Source: CAZVIK01 sp964627045 (lineage in GTDB: Bacteria; Acidobacteriota; Terriglobia; Bryobacterales; Bryobacteraceae). From it: a stretch of 39,274 nt of DNA. A program made the translations under genes and the position numbers. The stretch spans positions 1 to 39,274 of the forward strand of contig CAZVIK010000010.1 in NCBI GenBank assembly GCA_964627045.1, read 5' to 3'. A model generated the notes under the pieces. It was not told the DNA's origin, ran no database searches, and saw only the letters and a list, made by a program, of their open reading frames with translations. Below, in pieces: positions 1-8,613 of this stretch; the first letter of the stretch is position 1; each line of letters starts with the position of its first letter.

Positions 1-1
1 C

Positions 2-1369
2 GTGGCGGTCGGGTTGTTGTCCAAGGAGCGGCCGGCGGCCGTCATCCGCTACCTGCTGGCCGGCCTGCTGATCGGGTACGCGTTCTTCGGGCGGAGTTTT
101 GCCTACCTCGGCGTGGCCCCCTACTATGTCGGCGAGGCCGTCCTGGCGCTGGCGCTCACGATGTCGCTGGCCAGCGGGGCGCTGTTCGACGCCTTCCGGT
201 CGCGGCTGGTCTGGCTGGTGGCGCTGTTCGCCTGTTGGGGGGCAGTTCGCACTAGCCCCTACATTCCGGTATTCGGGACCGACGCGTTGAGAGACGCCGT
301 GGTGTGGGGCTACGGAGCGTTTGCGTTGGTCGTCGCAGCGGCGCTGCGGCCATGCCGCTCGTGGGACGGAGTCACCCGAGTCTACCGGTTTCTGACTCCG
401 GCCTATCTGCTTTGGATACTGGCGCTGGGGGCCGCCGGCTACGCCAGCCTGACCGCCGTCTCCGGCTCCGGTGGAGAATTCGGCGTACGCATCAAGGCGG
501 GCGACGCCTCGGTCCACCTGGCCGGAATTGGGGCCTTCCTGATCCTCGGTCTCCACCGCCAGCCCGGGCGCGGACGGAAGACCGGATGGGCCGCGGAGTG
601 GAGCCTGTGGGCGTTGTGGATCGCGGGCTTCCTGATGTTCGGCTCTTTGAACCGCGGCGGTCTGGTGAGCGTGCTCGCGGGCGTGGCCGTGGTCGTCTTA
701 CTGCGATTCCGCAGCAACTGGCTGAAACTGGCGCTGGCCGCTCTGGCCGCCGGGGCGCTGTTTGCCGCCCTCGGCCTGGAGGTCGACCTTGGCACAACGC
801 GCGCGATGTCGCCGCGGCAGGTCGCCGCCAACCTGGGGAGTCTTTTTGGAGAAGGCTCCATCGGGGAAGGAACGCGCCGCTGGCGCCTGGAGTGGTGGCG
901 GACGATCATCGGCTACACCGTTCACGGAGAACACTTCTGGGAGGGCAAGGGTTTCGGCGTAAACCTGGCCGACGAAGACGGCTTCCAGACCGACCGGAAC
1001 CACACCCTGCGCAGCGCGCACAACGGGCACCTCACCATCCTGGCCCGCATGGGAGTTCCCGGTTTCACCATCTGGGTTCTCCTCCAGGCGGGACTCTGGC
1101 TCGGGTTGGTCCGGGCCTATACCCGTGCGCGCCGGAGCGGTGATCGCGACCGTGCGGCATGGATTCTGTGGGTGCTGGCGTACCTGACGGCGGCATTGGC
1201 CAACAGCACATTCGACGTGTACCTGGAAGGCCCGCAGGGCGGCATCTGGTTCTGGGTCCTTGCGGGAAGCGGCATTGCTCTCATACAGGGACGTCCACGG
1301 GAAACGCGGAGGAGAACGGACGGGCCCCTACCGTTATGGATCGAATCATGGAAAACGCAACGTTGCTAG
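2..1369 (+). CDS. O-antigen ligase/polymerase-like membrane protein
   Basis: This is a polytopic inner-membrane protein of the Wzy/WaaL (O-antigen ligase) type, 455 codons from the GTG at position 2. Roughly ten hydrophobic segments run along the chain. A longer hydrophilic loop at about residues 265-350 ends in the motif SAHNGHLTILARMGVPG, which matches the Wzy_C signature where the conserved His sits before a membrane helix. Such proteins polymerise repeat units or transfer a lipid-linked glycan to its acceptor on the periplasmic face. The first codon lies at the window edge, so the true start may be further left. The stop overlaps the next methyltransferase gene, which points to one operon with the downstream glycosyltransferases. 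I cannot separate ligase from polymerase by sequence alone. Confidence 0.8.
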   Translation: MAVGLLSKERPAAVIRYLLAGLLIGYAFFGRSFAYLGVAPYYVGEAVLALALTMSLASGALFDAFRSRLVWLVALFACWGAVRTSPYIPVFGTDALRDAVVWGYGAFALVVAAALRPCRSWDGVTRVYRFLTPAYLLWILALGAAGYASLTAVSGSGGEFGVRIKAGDASVHLAGIGAFLILGLHRQPGRGRKTGWAAEWSLWALWIAGFLMFGSLNRGGLVSVLAGVAVVVLLRFRSNWLKLALAALAAGALFAALGLEVDLGTTRAMSPRQVAANLGSLFGEGSIGEGTRRWRLEWWRTIIGYTVHGEHFWEGKGFGVNLADEDGFQTDRNHTLRSAHNGHLTILARMGVPGFTIWVLLQAGLWLGLVRAYTRARRSGDRDRAAWILWVLAYLTAALANSTFDVYLEGPQGGIWFWVLAGSGIALIQGRPRETRRRTDGPLPLWIESWKTQRC

Positions 1370-2100
1370 CACCCGCGGACGAGCGGACGACCGCCGAGCG
1401 GCTCTGGGAGCGCTATCACACCTATACCCGGCGGGCGAGCACCGAGGACCCCAAGGCGCGCCGCATGATGTTCCGGGCCTTCGAGAGGTCCCTGGGAGAG
1501 TGGCTCCCGGCCTGCCGCGAGACCCCGATTCTGGACATCGCCTGCGGGGAAGGATCCCTCCTCCGGTTTCTGCGGAGCCGGGGATACACCAACCTCTCGG
1601 GGTGCGATATCTCGCCGGAAAACGTGGCGATCTGCCACAGCCTGGGTCTGGACTTCGTGGTTCGGGCCGACGCGCTTGAACTCGGCCGGATGCGCGGTAT
1701 CGCGCGCTACGGGGCCATCTTCGCGATGGACATGCTCGAGCACTTGCCCAAGGCCCGCGTGGCCGGGTTTCTGGAGGACCTGCGCGTGCGGCTGTTGCCG
1801 GGCGGGTACGCGGTAGTCCAAACGCTGAACATGGGCAGCCACCTGGGTTGGTACCACCGCCACGCCGACGTCACCCACGAATTCGGGTTGACCGAAGCAT
1901 CGGCCGCGGCCGTGTTCACGGTGGCGGGTTTCGCTCCCGGCGCGGTGCAGGTACGCGCTTCCTGGAACGCCACCACGCCGCTCGGGTATCTGCGGGAGGT
2001 CTATCTCCGTGCGGTTCACGGGCTGCTTTGGGCGGCGGAAGGAGCCCATCGCCCGCGCATTCCCACCCGCGACCTGCTGATCCGTGCGGAGGTGGAATGA
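1336..2100 (+). CDS. class I SAM-dependent methyltransferase
   Basis: This is a 254-residue Rossmann-fold methyltransferase (Methyltransf_23-like). Motif I is ILDIACGEGSLLRFL. An acidic residue ends strand 2 (SGCDIS), and AMDMLEHLPK with a following LLPGGYAVVQT stretch gives motifs IV-V. The open frame extends upstream inside the previous gene. I place the start at ATG 1336, which overlaps the ligase gene by 34 bases. ATG 1348 is an alternative, and a GGAGGA stretch lies upstream near 1308. Its place in a polysaccharide operon suggests it methylates a sugar or a lipid-linked intermediate, but the substrate cannot be read from sequence. The stop TGA overlaps the ATG of the next gene by four bases (ATGA), so translation is probably coupled. 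Confidence 0.8.
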   Translation: MDRIMENATLLAPADERTTAERLWERYHTYTRRASTEDPKARRMMFRAFERSLGEWLPACRETPILDIACGEGSLLRFLRSRGYTNLSGCDISPENVAICHSLGLDFVVRADALELGRMRGIARYGAIFAMDMLEHLPKARVAGFLEDLRVRLLPGGYAVVQTLNMGSHLGWYHRHADVTHEFGLTEASAAAVFTVAGFAPGAVQVRASWNATTPLGYLREVYLRAVHGLLWAAEGAHRPRIPTRDLLIRAEVE

Positions 2101-3247
2101 AGGTCCTGTTCATCGCGTTGGGGATTCACGCCGGCGTCGGTGGCATGGAACGCTTCAACCAGNNNNNNNNNNCAAGCGCAGCCTGGACGAACTGGAGCCA
2201 TCCGGCGAGGAGAACTGGATCGTGGCCCTCTGGGACCGTGAAGCCGGGCCAGACCGGCCCGGCCCGGATGGAGACCGTTATCGCGCCTGCGAATCGAGCA
2301 AGGCCCGCGCACTGGCCGCGTTTGGGGAACTGGCCGCACGGCTTCGTCCCGACGTGATTCTCTACGGCCATGTCCTGCTGGCTCCGCTCGCGGCGGCGGC
2401 TCGCCTGTTAAGCCCGCACAGCCGCAACCTCCTGTTCGTGCACGGGCACGAGGTCTGGACGGAACCCTTCCGGCGGCGCATCGGTTGGCGAGACCGGCTG
2501 GTGGTGGGCTCGTGCATCGACGAAGTGGTCTCCGTCAGCCGCCTGACCGCACGGCGCATGGCCGCCGGCTACGGCTTGCCGGAGTCGAGATTCCGGCTGC
2601 TGCCGAACGCCGTGGACCGGCCCCCGGCGTCACCGGCGCCGCGCCTCGGAAACGGCGGGCCGCGGCGGATGATCACGGTGGCGCGGCTCGGCCTAAAGGA
2701 CCGCTATAAGGGCTGCGACCGCGTCATCCGGGCGTTGCCCCGGGTGCTGGCCGAAGTACCCCAAGCGGGCTACGACATCGTGGGGGACGGTCCGCAACGT
2801 CCGGAACTGGAGCGGCTGGCCGAGTCGCTGGGTGTGCGCGCGGCGGTGCGGTTTTGGGGATACGTCGATGACGCCGAACTGGAGAAGATCTACGGCCGGG
2901 CGCAGTTGATGGTCATGCCCTCGACCGGAGAAGGCTTTGGGATCGTGTTCCTGGAAGCGTGGCGGCACGGCCTGCCGGTGGTGGCGGGAAACCGGGACGC
3001 CAGCAGCGAGGTCGTCACCGACGGGGTGACCGGCGTGTGCGTCGATCCGGAGTCGGTCGACGAGATCGCCGACGCCGTCACGGGTTTGTTGAAAGACGGC
3101 GGGCGGGCGGCGCGGCTGGGGCAGCAGGGCTACCGGACGCTGGTGGAGCGCTACACCCACGAGCGGTTCCGTGAAAACCTGCGGGAGATTCTGGAGGTCC
3201 GGCGCGCGCGGGGCGCGCGAGGCGGTGGCCATGCGTTCAGCCGGTGA
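2097..3247 (+). CDS. GT4 family glycosyltransferase, broken by an assembly gap
   Basis: This is a GT-B glycosyltransferase of family 4. The start MKVLFIALGIHAGVGGMERF is the typical N-terminal nucleotide-fold strand and glycine loop. The C-terminal half has the EX7E-type motif in GEGFGIVFLEAWRHGLPVV, followed by the VTDGVTGVCVDPES segment. Ten Ns at 2163-2172 split the gene: the start frame is read up to 2162 and a different frame continues from 2174. To keep one frame, the true gap plus the next base must be a multiple of three, so the real gap is not ten bases. Only a few residues seem to be missing (FNQ, then KRSLDEL). The end overlaps the next gene by 17 bases. It probably adds a sugar to the lipid-linked glycan at the cytoplasmic membrane face; donor unknown. 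Confidence 0.82.
2163..2172. other. assembly gap (10 Ns)
   Basis: A run of ten Ns lies inside the GT4 gene. Its size is conventional, because the reading frame changes across it. The flanks do not visibly repeat each other. Confidence 0.99.
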
Positions 3248-4091
3248 GTACGTGAATCGCGACTATTGGACGCGGATCCACGCCCGGAATCGCGGCCGGT
3301 TGTCGGCCGTGGGCTACTCGGGGCTCGGCGAGGGGTTCAACCGGGCGGCCTACCGGCTGCGGAGGCGGGCCGTCGAGAGGCTGCTCGGCCGGGCGGGCCT
3401 GAGACCGGGAGCGGCACTGCTGGAAGCCGCGACGGGAGTCGGCGCCTACGGGCCGCTGTGGCGGCGGTTGGGGGTCGCCCGATGGGTGGGGCTGGACCTC
3501 TCCGAGGACGCCGTGGCGTACTGCCGCGACCGGTATCCCTGGGCGGAATTTCTCTGCCAGGACCTGACCGCCGGAGGTTGGGAGGCCGGACGCGCCGCCC
3601 CCGAGGGCGCCTTCGACCTGGTGACGGCCATCGACGTCCTCTACCACCTGGTCGAAGACCGGGCGTTTGAAACGGCGCTGCGCGGACTGGCCGCGCGCGT
3701 AAAGCCGGGCGGCCTGCTGGTGGTGAGCGACGTGTTCGTCCAGCGGGACAACCGGATCGCCGCGCACGTCAAGCGCCGCGCCCTGGAGGCCTACCGGAAG
3801 GCGCTTGGCACGGATCTGGAACTGGTGGACCGCGAGCCGGTGTTCGCGATTCTGAGCGACCCGGTGGTGCGCCCCGGCCGCGCACGGGACCAGGCTCTGT
3901 CGCTCGCCTGGCGGGCGCTGGCGCGCGGCCTGCTATCACTGCCCCCGGCGGCGCGGGAGGCGGCCGGAAGGCTGGCGGTGCCGTCGCTATGGCCGCTGGA
4001 CGCCGCGCTTCGCCGCGCGGGCGCCGCGCGCGGCGTCAACCTGGAATTGGCGTTGTTCCGGCGCGGCCGCGGCGGCGTGCCTGGATCGTAA
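3231..4091 (+). CDS. class I SAM-dependent methyltransferase
   Basis: This is a 286-residue methyltransferase. Motif I appears as LLEAATGVGAYGPLW near residue 63, motif II as VGLDLSEDAV, motif IV as VTAIDVLYHL, and motif V as VKPGGLLVVSDVF. The start is ATG 3231, which overlaps the upstream glycosyltransferase by 17 bases. The frame is open further upstream, but that stretch codes for the other protein. The C-terminal third (about residues 190-286) is Arg/Ala-rich and less typical, and may hold the substrate-binding part. It is the second methyltransferase in this polysaccharide operon and has a different sequence from the one at 1336. The substrate is probably a glycan or its carrier, which is inferred from context only. 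Confidence 0.78.
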   Translation: MRSAGEYVNRDYWTRIHARNRGRLSAVGYSGLGEGFNRAAYRLRRRAVERLLGRAGLRPGAALLEAATGVGAYGPLWRRLGVARWVGLDLSEDAVAYCRDRYPWAEFLCQDLTAGGWEAGRAAPEGAFDLVTAIDVLYHLVEDRAFETALRGLAARVKPGGLLVVSDVFVQRDNRIAAHVKRRALEAYRKALGTDLELVDREPVFAILSDPVVRPGRARDQALSLAWRALARGLLSLPPAAREAAGRLAVPSLWPLDAALRRAGAARGVNLELALFRRGRGGVPGS

Positions 4092-4109
4092 CGGAGGCCG
4101 AAAACTGCC

Positions 4110-6017
4110 ATGAAGATCCTGTTCGTCGCCAATGTCAGCGACCTATATGGCGCCAGCCGGTCGCTGTTGCGCCTGGCCTCCGCATTGGCCGAGAGCGGCC
4201 ACACGGTGGAGGCGATCCTGCCCGAGGACGGTCCACTGCGGCCGCGGCTGGAGGAGGCCGGCGTCCGGGTGGCCGTTCACCAGGGGTTGCCCGTGCTTAC
4301 GCGCCGCGCGCTGCGGAGCCCCGGCGGCCTCGCCCGCCTGCTATGGCGGATACCGGTTTCCGTCGTCCGCCTGGCGCGGCACCTGCGCCGCACCCGGCCA
4401 GACGTGGTCCACACCAACAGCGCCGTGGTTTTCACGCCGGGCGTGGCCGCGCGGATCTGCCGCGTTCCGCACGTCTGGCACATGCGCGAGTTTCTGGCCG
4501 ACGTCAGCCGCCTGTGGATCGTCTACCAGCGATTCATGAGCGCGGCGGCGGACGCGATCGTGTGCAATTCGGCCGCGGTGGCCGCGCAGTTCACCGGGGG
4601 GGCGCGGCGGAAGACGCGGGTGATCTACAACGGGATTCCCGAGCGGGACTACCGGCCGGGACCCGCGCCCGGCGCCGTGCAGGCGCGATACGGCATCGCG
4701 GGGGACCTCCTGGTGGGCATGGCCGGGCGCATCAACCTCGATCAGAAAGGACAGGACGTGTTTGTGCGCGCCGCGGCCCTGCTGGCGCCCCAGTTCCCAC
4801 GGGCCGGGTTCGTGATCGCCGGTAGCCCGTATCCCGGGAACGAAGCGCACGCGGCCCGCCTCGGGGCGCTGATCGACGAATTGGGTATGAAGAACCGCGT
4901 CTTTCTGACCGGAGACGTCGCCGACGCCGCCGCGTTGTACTCGGCGCTGGACGTGTGCGTGTTGCCGGCCGTAAAGCCGGAGGGCCTAGGCAACGTGCTG
5001 CTGGAGGCCATGGCGCTCTCCAAGCCGGTCGCCGGCAGCGCCATCGGAGGCATTCCCGAGGTGATCGAGGACGGCGGGAACGGCTTTTTGGTTCCGCCGG
5101 GAGACGCCGCGGCCCTTGCCGAACGGCTGGGGCAACTGCTCGGCGACGCCGGGCTCCGGCGGCGAATGGGAGAGGCGGGGCGGCGGCGGTTCGAGGACCT
5201 CTTCCGGTTCGAGGTTTGCCGGGACAAGGTTCTGGCGCTGTACGAGTCGCTCGCCGCCGGCCGGCCGGAACCGCGCACGATCCTGGGGATGCGGGTCGAT
5301 CCCACCAGCTACCAAGCGGCCTCGGCGCAGGTGGTGGAGTGGGCGCGCGCGGGCGAGTCGCGCTACGTCTGCGCCGCCAGCGTGAACAACGTGATGGAGG
5401 CCCACGACTCCAGCGAGTTCCAGCGCATCATGAACCAGGCCGACCTGGTGACGCCCGACGGCATGCCGCTGGTCTGGGGCCTGCGGCTGATGGGGGCTCG
5501 GGGCGCACGGCGGGTCTACGGCCCCGATCTCACCCCGGCCGTCCTGGCGGCGGCCGAACGGGAGTCGCTGCCGGTGGGCTTCTACGGCGCCAGTGGGGAG
5601 GTGCTCGGGCGGCTGCTCGCCGAGGTCCAGCGGCGCTTTCCGGAGCTCGACGTCCGCTACAGCTTCGCGCCGCCATTCCGTCCGCTTGGCGAGGAGGAAG
5701 ACCGTGACGTGGTGGCGGCGATTCGCGCGTCCGGTGTGCGCGTCCTGTTCGTGGGACTGAGCACGCCCAAACAGGAGCGTTGGATGGCGGCGCACCGGGG
5801 CCGCGTGCCCGCGGTGATGCTCGGCGTCGGGGCGGCCTTTGACTTCCTGGCGGGAGTCAAGCCGCAGGCGCCGCGCTGGATGCAGAACGCGGGGCTGGAA
5901 TGGTCGTTCCGCCTGGCCACCGAGCCGCGCCGCTTGTGGCGGCGCTATCTGAAACACAATCCGCGGTTCGCCGCGCTGTTCGCGCGCCAGCTTCTGGCGA
6001 ACCGTTTTTCGGCATAG
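4110..6017 (+). CDS. bifunctional GT4-WecG/TagA (GT26) glycosyltransferase fusion
   Basis: One 635-residue protein carries two glycosyltransferase domains. Residues 1 to about 380 are a GT4 enzyme: MKILFVANVSDLYGASRSL at the start, VIYNGIP in the middle, and the EX7E pair E291/E299 in EGLGNVLLEA. From about residue 388 a complete WecG/TagA/CpsF domain follows. It has TPDGMPLVWG (D450 in the conserved Asp position), FVGLSTPKQERWM, GVGAAFDFLAG and the closing WMQNAGLEWSFRLATEPRRL. The two are usually separate genes. WecG/TagA enzymes add a N-acetylmannosamine-type sugar to a polyprenyl-linked acceptor, so the fusion could add two consecutive sugars at the membrane. It sits 18 bases after the methyltransferase and 3 bases before the WbaP-type gene. 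I see no stop or frame break at the junction. Confidence 0.9.
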   Translation: MKILFVANVSDLYGASRSLLRLASALAESGHTVEAILPEDGPLRPRLEEAGVRVAVHQGLPVLTRRALRSPGGLARLLWRIPVSVVRLARHLRRTRPDVVHTNSAVVFTPGVAARICRVPHVWHMREFLADVSRLWIVYQRFMSAAADAIVCNSAAVAAQFTGGARRKTRVIYNGIPERDYRPGPAPGAVQARYGIAGDLLVGMAGRINLDQKGQDVFVRAAALLAPQFPRAGFVIAGSPYPGNEAHAARLGALIDELGMKNRVFLTGDVADAAALYSALDVCVLPAVKPEGLGNVLLEAMALSKPVAGSAIGGIPEVIEDGGNGFLVPPGDAAALAERLGQLLGDAGLRRRMGEAGRRRFEDLFRFEVCRDKVLALYESLAAGRPEPRTILGMRVDPTSYQAASAQVVEWARAGESRYVCAASVNNVMEAHDSSEFQRIMNQADLVTPDGMPLVWGLRLMGARGARRVYGPDLTPAVLAAAERESLPVGFYGASGEVLGRLLAEVQRRFPELDVRYSFAPPFRPLGEEEDRDVVAAIRASGVRVLFVGLSTPKQERWMAAHRGRVPAVMLGVGAAFDFLAGVKPQAPRWMQNAGLEWSFRLATEPRRLWRRYLKHNPRFAALFARQLLANRFSA

Positions 6018-6020
6018 CCC

Positions 6021-7487
6021 ATGGGAACGCACTGGAGCACGATCGTCGAATCGCCCGTTGGGCCGCGTGCGGTGAGCGCCGCGCCCGCGCGCAGCGCCAA
6101 CCCGGCGGCGACGGCGGCTTCCCTGCTGGCTGCCGACGCGCTGTCGGCGGCGCTGGCCGGGCTGCTTGCAGCGTGGCTGTGGAGCCGCGTCAACCCGGCG
6201 GTCGCCTTCCGCGAGTATCTTGAGTTGTGGCCGGTGCCACTGGTGTTTTTGGCGGCCTACGCGCTGAGGGGGCTGTATCCGGGCGTCGGCCTGAGCCCCG
6301 TCGAGGAACTACGGCAGTTGACGCTGGCCAACACCGTGGTCTGCCTGGCGGGGACGGCCTTTCTGTTTCTGAGCCACGACCACCTGTTTTCGCGCGGTGT
6401 ACTGCTGGCCACCTGGACGCTTTCGCTCGCGCTAACGCCTTTGGGACGCGCCCTATTGCGCGGCGCATGCGCCTCGCGATCCTGGTGGGGCGTGCCCGTG
6501 CTCGTGCTGGGGGCGGGAAGCGCCGGCCGCCGCGTGGTGGCGAGCTTGCAGGCGCAGCCGGGATTGGGGCTCAAGCCGGTGGCCTTTCTGGACGACGATC
6601 TGGAGGCGGGGAAATACGCCGGAGTGCCGCTGGCCGGTCCGCTCGCCGAAGCGCCCGACTGGGGCCGCCGGCTCGGCGTCAACCACGCCCTGGTGGCGAT
6701 GCCGGGGCTGCGGCGACCGGAGTTGCTTCGCCTGCTTGAACAGATGGGAACCGCTTTCAGCCACGTTATCGTGATCCCGGACCTGTTCGGCATGGCCAGC
6801 CTTTGGGTTTCGACGCGGGACCTCGGCGGCGAACTCGGACTCGAGGTCCGCCAAAACCTGCTGATTCCCCTGAACCGCTGGCTGAAGCGGGCGCTGGATC
6901 TCCTGCTGGGCGCGGTGGCCGCGGCGCTGGCCGTCCCGCTGGTCGCGCTGGCGGCGGCGGCCGTGAGGTTGATCGACCCGGGTCCGGCGTTCTTCCGCCA
7001 GGAGCGCGGCGGCGAGCGGGGAAAACCCATCGGCGTCTGGAAGCTGCGCACGATGTACCGGAACGCCGACGCGGTATTGGAGCGGCACTTAGAGGCGCAT
7101 CCCGAGGCGCGCGCCGAGTGGCGGCGGTGTTTCAAGTTGAAGAACGACCCCCGGTTGCTGCCGGTCCTGGGCCCCTTGCTGCGGCGGACCAGCCTGGACG
7201 AGCTGCCCCAGTTGTGGAACGTGCTTTGCGGCGAAATGAGCCTGGTCGGGCCGCGCCCGTTTCCCGGCTACCACCTTGAGCAGTTCGACGGCGATTTCCG
7301 CAAGCTCCGCGCCCGCGTGCTTCCCGGAATGACCGGCTTGTGGCAGGTGTCGGCCCGCAGCGACGGCGACCTTCAGGTGCAGCAGGCGCTGGATACCTAC
7401 TACATCCGAAACTGGTCGCTCTGGCTGGACCTGCACATCCTAGCGCGCACGGTCCGCGCCGTGCTAGCCCGTCGCGGCGCCTATTAG
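6021..7487 (+). CDS. polyprenyl-phosphate sugar-1-phosphate transferase (WbaP type)
   Basis: This 488-residue protein belongs to the polyprenyl glycosylphosphotransferase family. Four hydrophobic segments lie in the first 150 residues. A Rossmann-like domain follows (VLVLGAGSAGRRVV, about residues 160-230), and from about residue 288 comes the bacterial sugar transferase domain with its membrane helix, KLRTM, TSLDELPQLWNVL, EMSLVGPRP and GMTGLWQVSARSD. These proteins start glycan assembly by moving hexose-1-phosphate onto undecaprenyl phosphate. It is the last gene of the polysaccharide operon and begins three bases after the fusion glycosyltransferase stops. The sugar (glucose or galactose in known members) cannot be decided here. 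Confidence 0.92.
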   Translation: MGTHWSTIVESPVGPRAVSAAPARSANPAATAASLLAADALSAALAGLLAAWLWSRVNPAVAFREYLELWPVPLVFLAAYALRGLYPGVGLSPVEELRQLTLANTVVCLAGTAFLFLSHDHLFSRGVLLATWTLSLALTPLGRALLRGACASRSWWGVPVLVLGAGSAGRRVVASLQAQPGLGLKPVAFLDDDLEAGKYAGVPLAGPLAEAPDWGRRLGVNHALVAMPGLRRPELLRLLEQMGTAFSHVIVIPDLFGMASLWVSTRDLGGELGLEVRQNLLIPLNRWLKRALDLLLGAVAAALAVPLVALAAAAVRLIDPGPAFFRQERGGERGKPIGVWKLRTMYRNADAVLERHLEAHPEARAEWRRCFKLKNDPRLLPVLGPLLRRTSLDELPQLWNVLCGEMSLVGPRPFPGYHLEQFDGDFRKLRARVLPGMTGLWQVSARSDGDLQVQQALDTYYIRNWSLWLDLHILARTVRAVLARRGAY

Positions 7488-7506
7488 CAGATTGCCGGCC
7501 GCGGCC

Positions 7507-8163
7507 TCAGCCGCGCGCCCGACCGGCTTGAAGGGCCTGGATCTGTGCTTCCAACTGCTCCAGGCGCTTGGACAACTCCTCGATGGCCTGGCCCTCGGGA
7601 TCTGGCAAGCGTCCGTGTTCGAGAACGTTGTCGCCGGTCACCTCTTCGCCGCGCACCCGCACCACGCGTCCGGGGATGCCCACTACGGTGGAATGATCCG
7701 GAACCGGGTGAACCACCACCGAACCGGCGCCGATCTTGACGTGATCGCCAATCCGGATGCTGCCCAGGACTTTCGCCCCCGTCCCCACGACCACGTGATT
7801 GCCCAGAGTCGGGTGCCGTTTCCCCTTTTCCTTCCCCGTACCACCGAGCGTGACGCCCTGGTAAAGCAGCACGTCGTCGCCGATCTCCGCCGTCTCTCCC
7901 ACCACCACGCCCATGCCGTGGTCGATGAAGAAGCGCCTTCCGATCTTTGCTCCCGGGTGGATCTCGATGCCCGTCAGCGTGCGGCTGAGCTGCGAGACCA
8001 TGCGGGCCATCACCGGAAACCCCGAGCGGTAGAGCCAGTGCGCCAGCCGGTGGAGCAGGATGGCGTGGAAGCCGGGGTAACAGAAGAAGATCTCGACGAT
8101 GCTCTTGGCGGCGGGGTCCTCCCGGAAGATGGTGTCGATCTGCTCCCTGATGGTTCGGAACAT
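7507..8163 (-). CDS. cysE: serine O-acetyltransferase
   Basis: This enzyme transfers acetyl from acetyl-CoA to L-serine, the first step of cysteine synthesis in the cytoplasm. It is 218 residues long, the short form like that of Bacillus. Residues 1-60 are the helical N-terminal part. From about residue 65 the left-handed beta-helix hexapeptide repeats are clear (IEIHPGAKIGRRFFIDHG, VVVGETAEIGDDVLLYQGV, LGGTGKEKGKRHPTLG). The His-Gly pair in IDHGMG and the later GNHV stretch are the family's active-site elements. The tail forms a short coiled coil (LSKRLEQLEAQIQALQ). The gene converges on the polysaccharide operon and is divergent from nuoA. Confidence 0.94.
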   Translation of the reverse strand: MFRTIREQIDTIFREDPAAKSIVEIFFCYPGFHAILLHRLAHWLYRSGFPVMARMVSQLSRTLTGIEIHPGAKIGRRFFIDHGMGVVVGETAEIGDDVLLYQGVTLGGTGKEKGKRHPTLGNHVVVGTGAKVLGSIRIGDHVKIGAGSVVVHPVPDHSTVVGIPGRVVRVRGEEVTGDNVLEHGRLPDPEGQAIEELSKRLEQLEAQIQALQAGRARG

Positions 8164-8189
8164 GCTTAATTATCGCGCAGTTGCGCCGG

Positions 8190-8217
8190 TTGGAGTCCCG
8201 CGGGGCCGTGATATAGT
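8190..8217 (+). promoter_or_regulatory. putative promoter of nuoA
   Basis: TTGGAG (8190-8195) and TATAGT (8212-8217) are separated by 16 bases. The -10 box differs from the sigma-70 consensus at one position; the -35 is weak. The predicted transcript start falls about two bases before the nuoA ATG, so the mRNA may have almost no leader. Confidence 0.4.
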
Positions 8218-8225
8218 GATAGTCG

Positions 8226-8582
8226 ATGCCCGAGGGGTACCTGCCGATCTTCATCTATCTGGTCTGCGCGATCCTGTTCCCGATCGCGCTGCTGCTGGTC
8301 TCCAAACTGCTTCGCCCGTCGGTTCCCAACCCGGCCAAGATGGAGGCCTACGAGTGCGGCATCCGGGCCGCCTCGGACTCGCGCGGCCGCTACACGGTGC
8401 GTTTCTATATCATCGCCATCCTTTTCGTCATTTTCGACGTGGAGACGATCTTCTTGTACCCCTGGGCCGTTCGGTATCACAAGCTCGGCTGGTTCGGCGT
8501 GGCCGAGGTGGCCGTGTTCCTGGCCATCCTGGTGGTTGGCTACGTCTGGGCTTACAAGAAAGGCGCTTTGGAGTGGGTGTAG
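8226..8582 (+). CDS. nuoA: NADH-quinone oxidoreductase subunit A
   Basis: NuoA/NdhC is a small membrane subunit of respiratory complex I. The protein has 118 residues, normal for the family, and three membrane helices (about residues 5-27, 60-82 and 89-110). The family loop MEAYECGIRAASDSRGR and the segment FDVETIFLYPWAV between helices 2 and 3 are diagnostic. No other nuo gene is beside it: cysE lies divergently on one side and an AlaX-like gene follows on the other. The rest of complex I must be encoded elsewhere. No Shine-Dalgarno sequence is seen and a -10-like box lies just ahead of the ATG. Confidence 0.95.
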   Translation: MPEGYLPIFIYLVCAILFPIALLLVSKLLRPSVPNPAKMEAYECGIRAASDSRGRYTVRFYIIAILFVIFDVETIFLYPWAVRYHKLGWFGVAEVAVFLAILVVGYVWAYKKGALEWV

Positions 8583-8613
8583 AGCCGTCGCTCTGCGTTT
8601 GCCGCGAGGGACC

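Noticed and set aside
3231..4091. Methyltransferase as a release-factor or rRNA methylase
   Set aside because: It lacks NPPY and other signatures; the polysaccharide context fits better.
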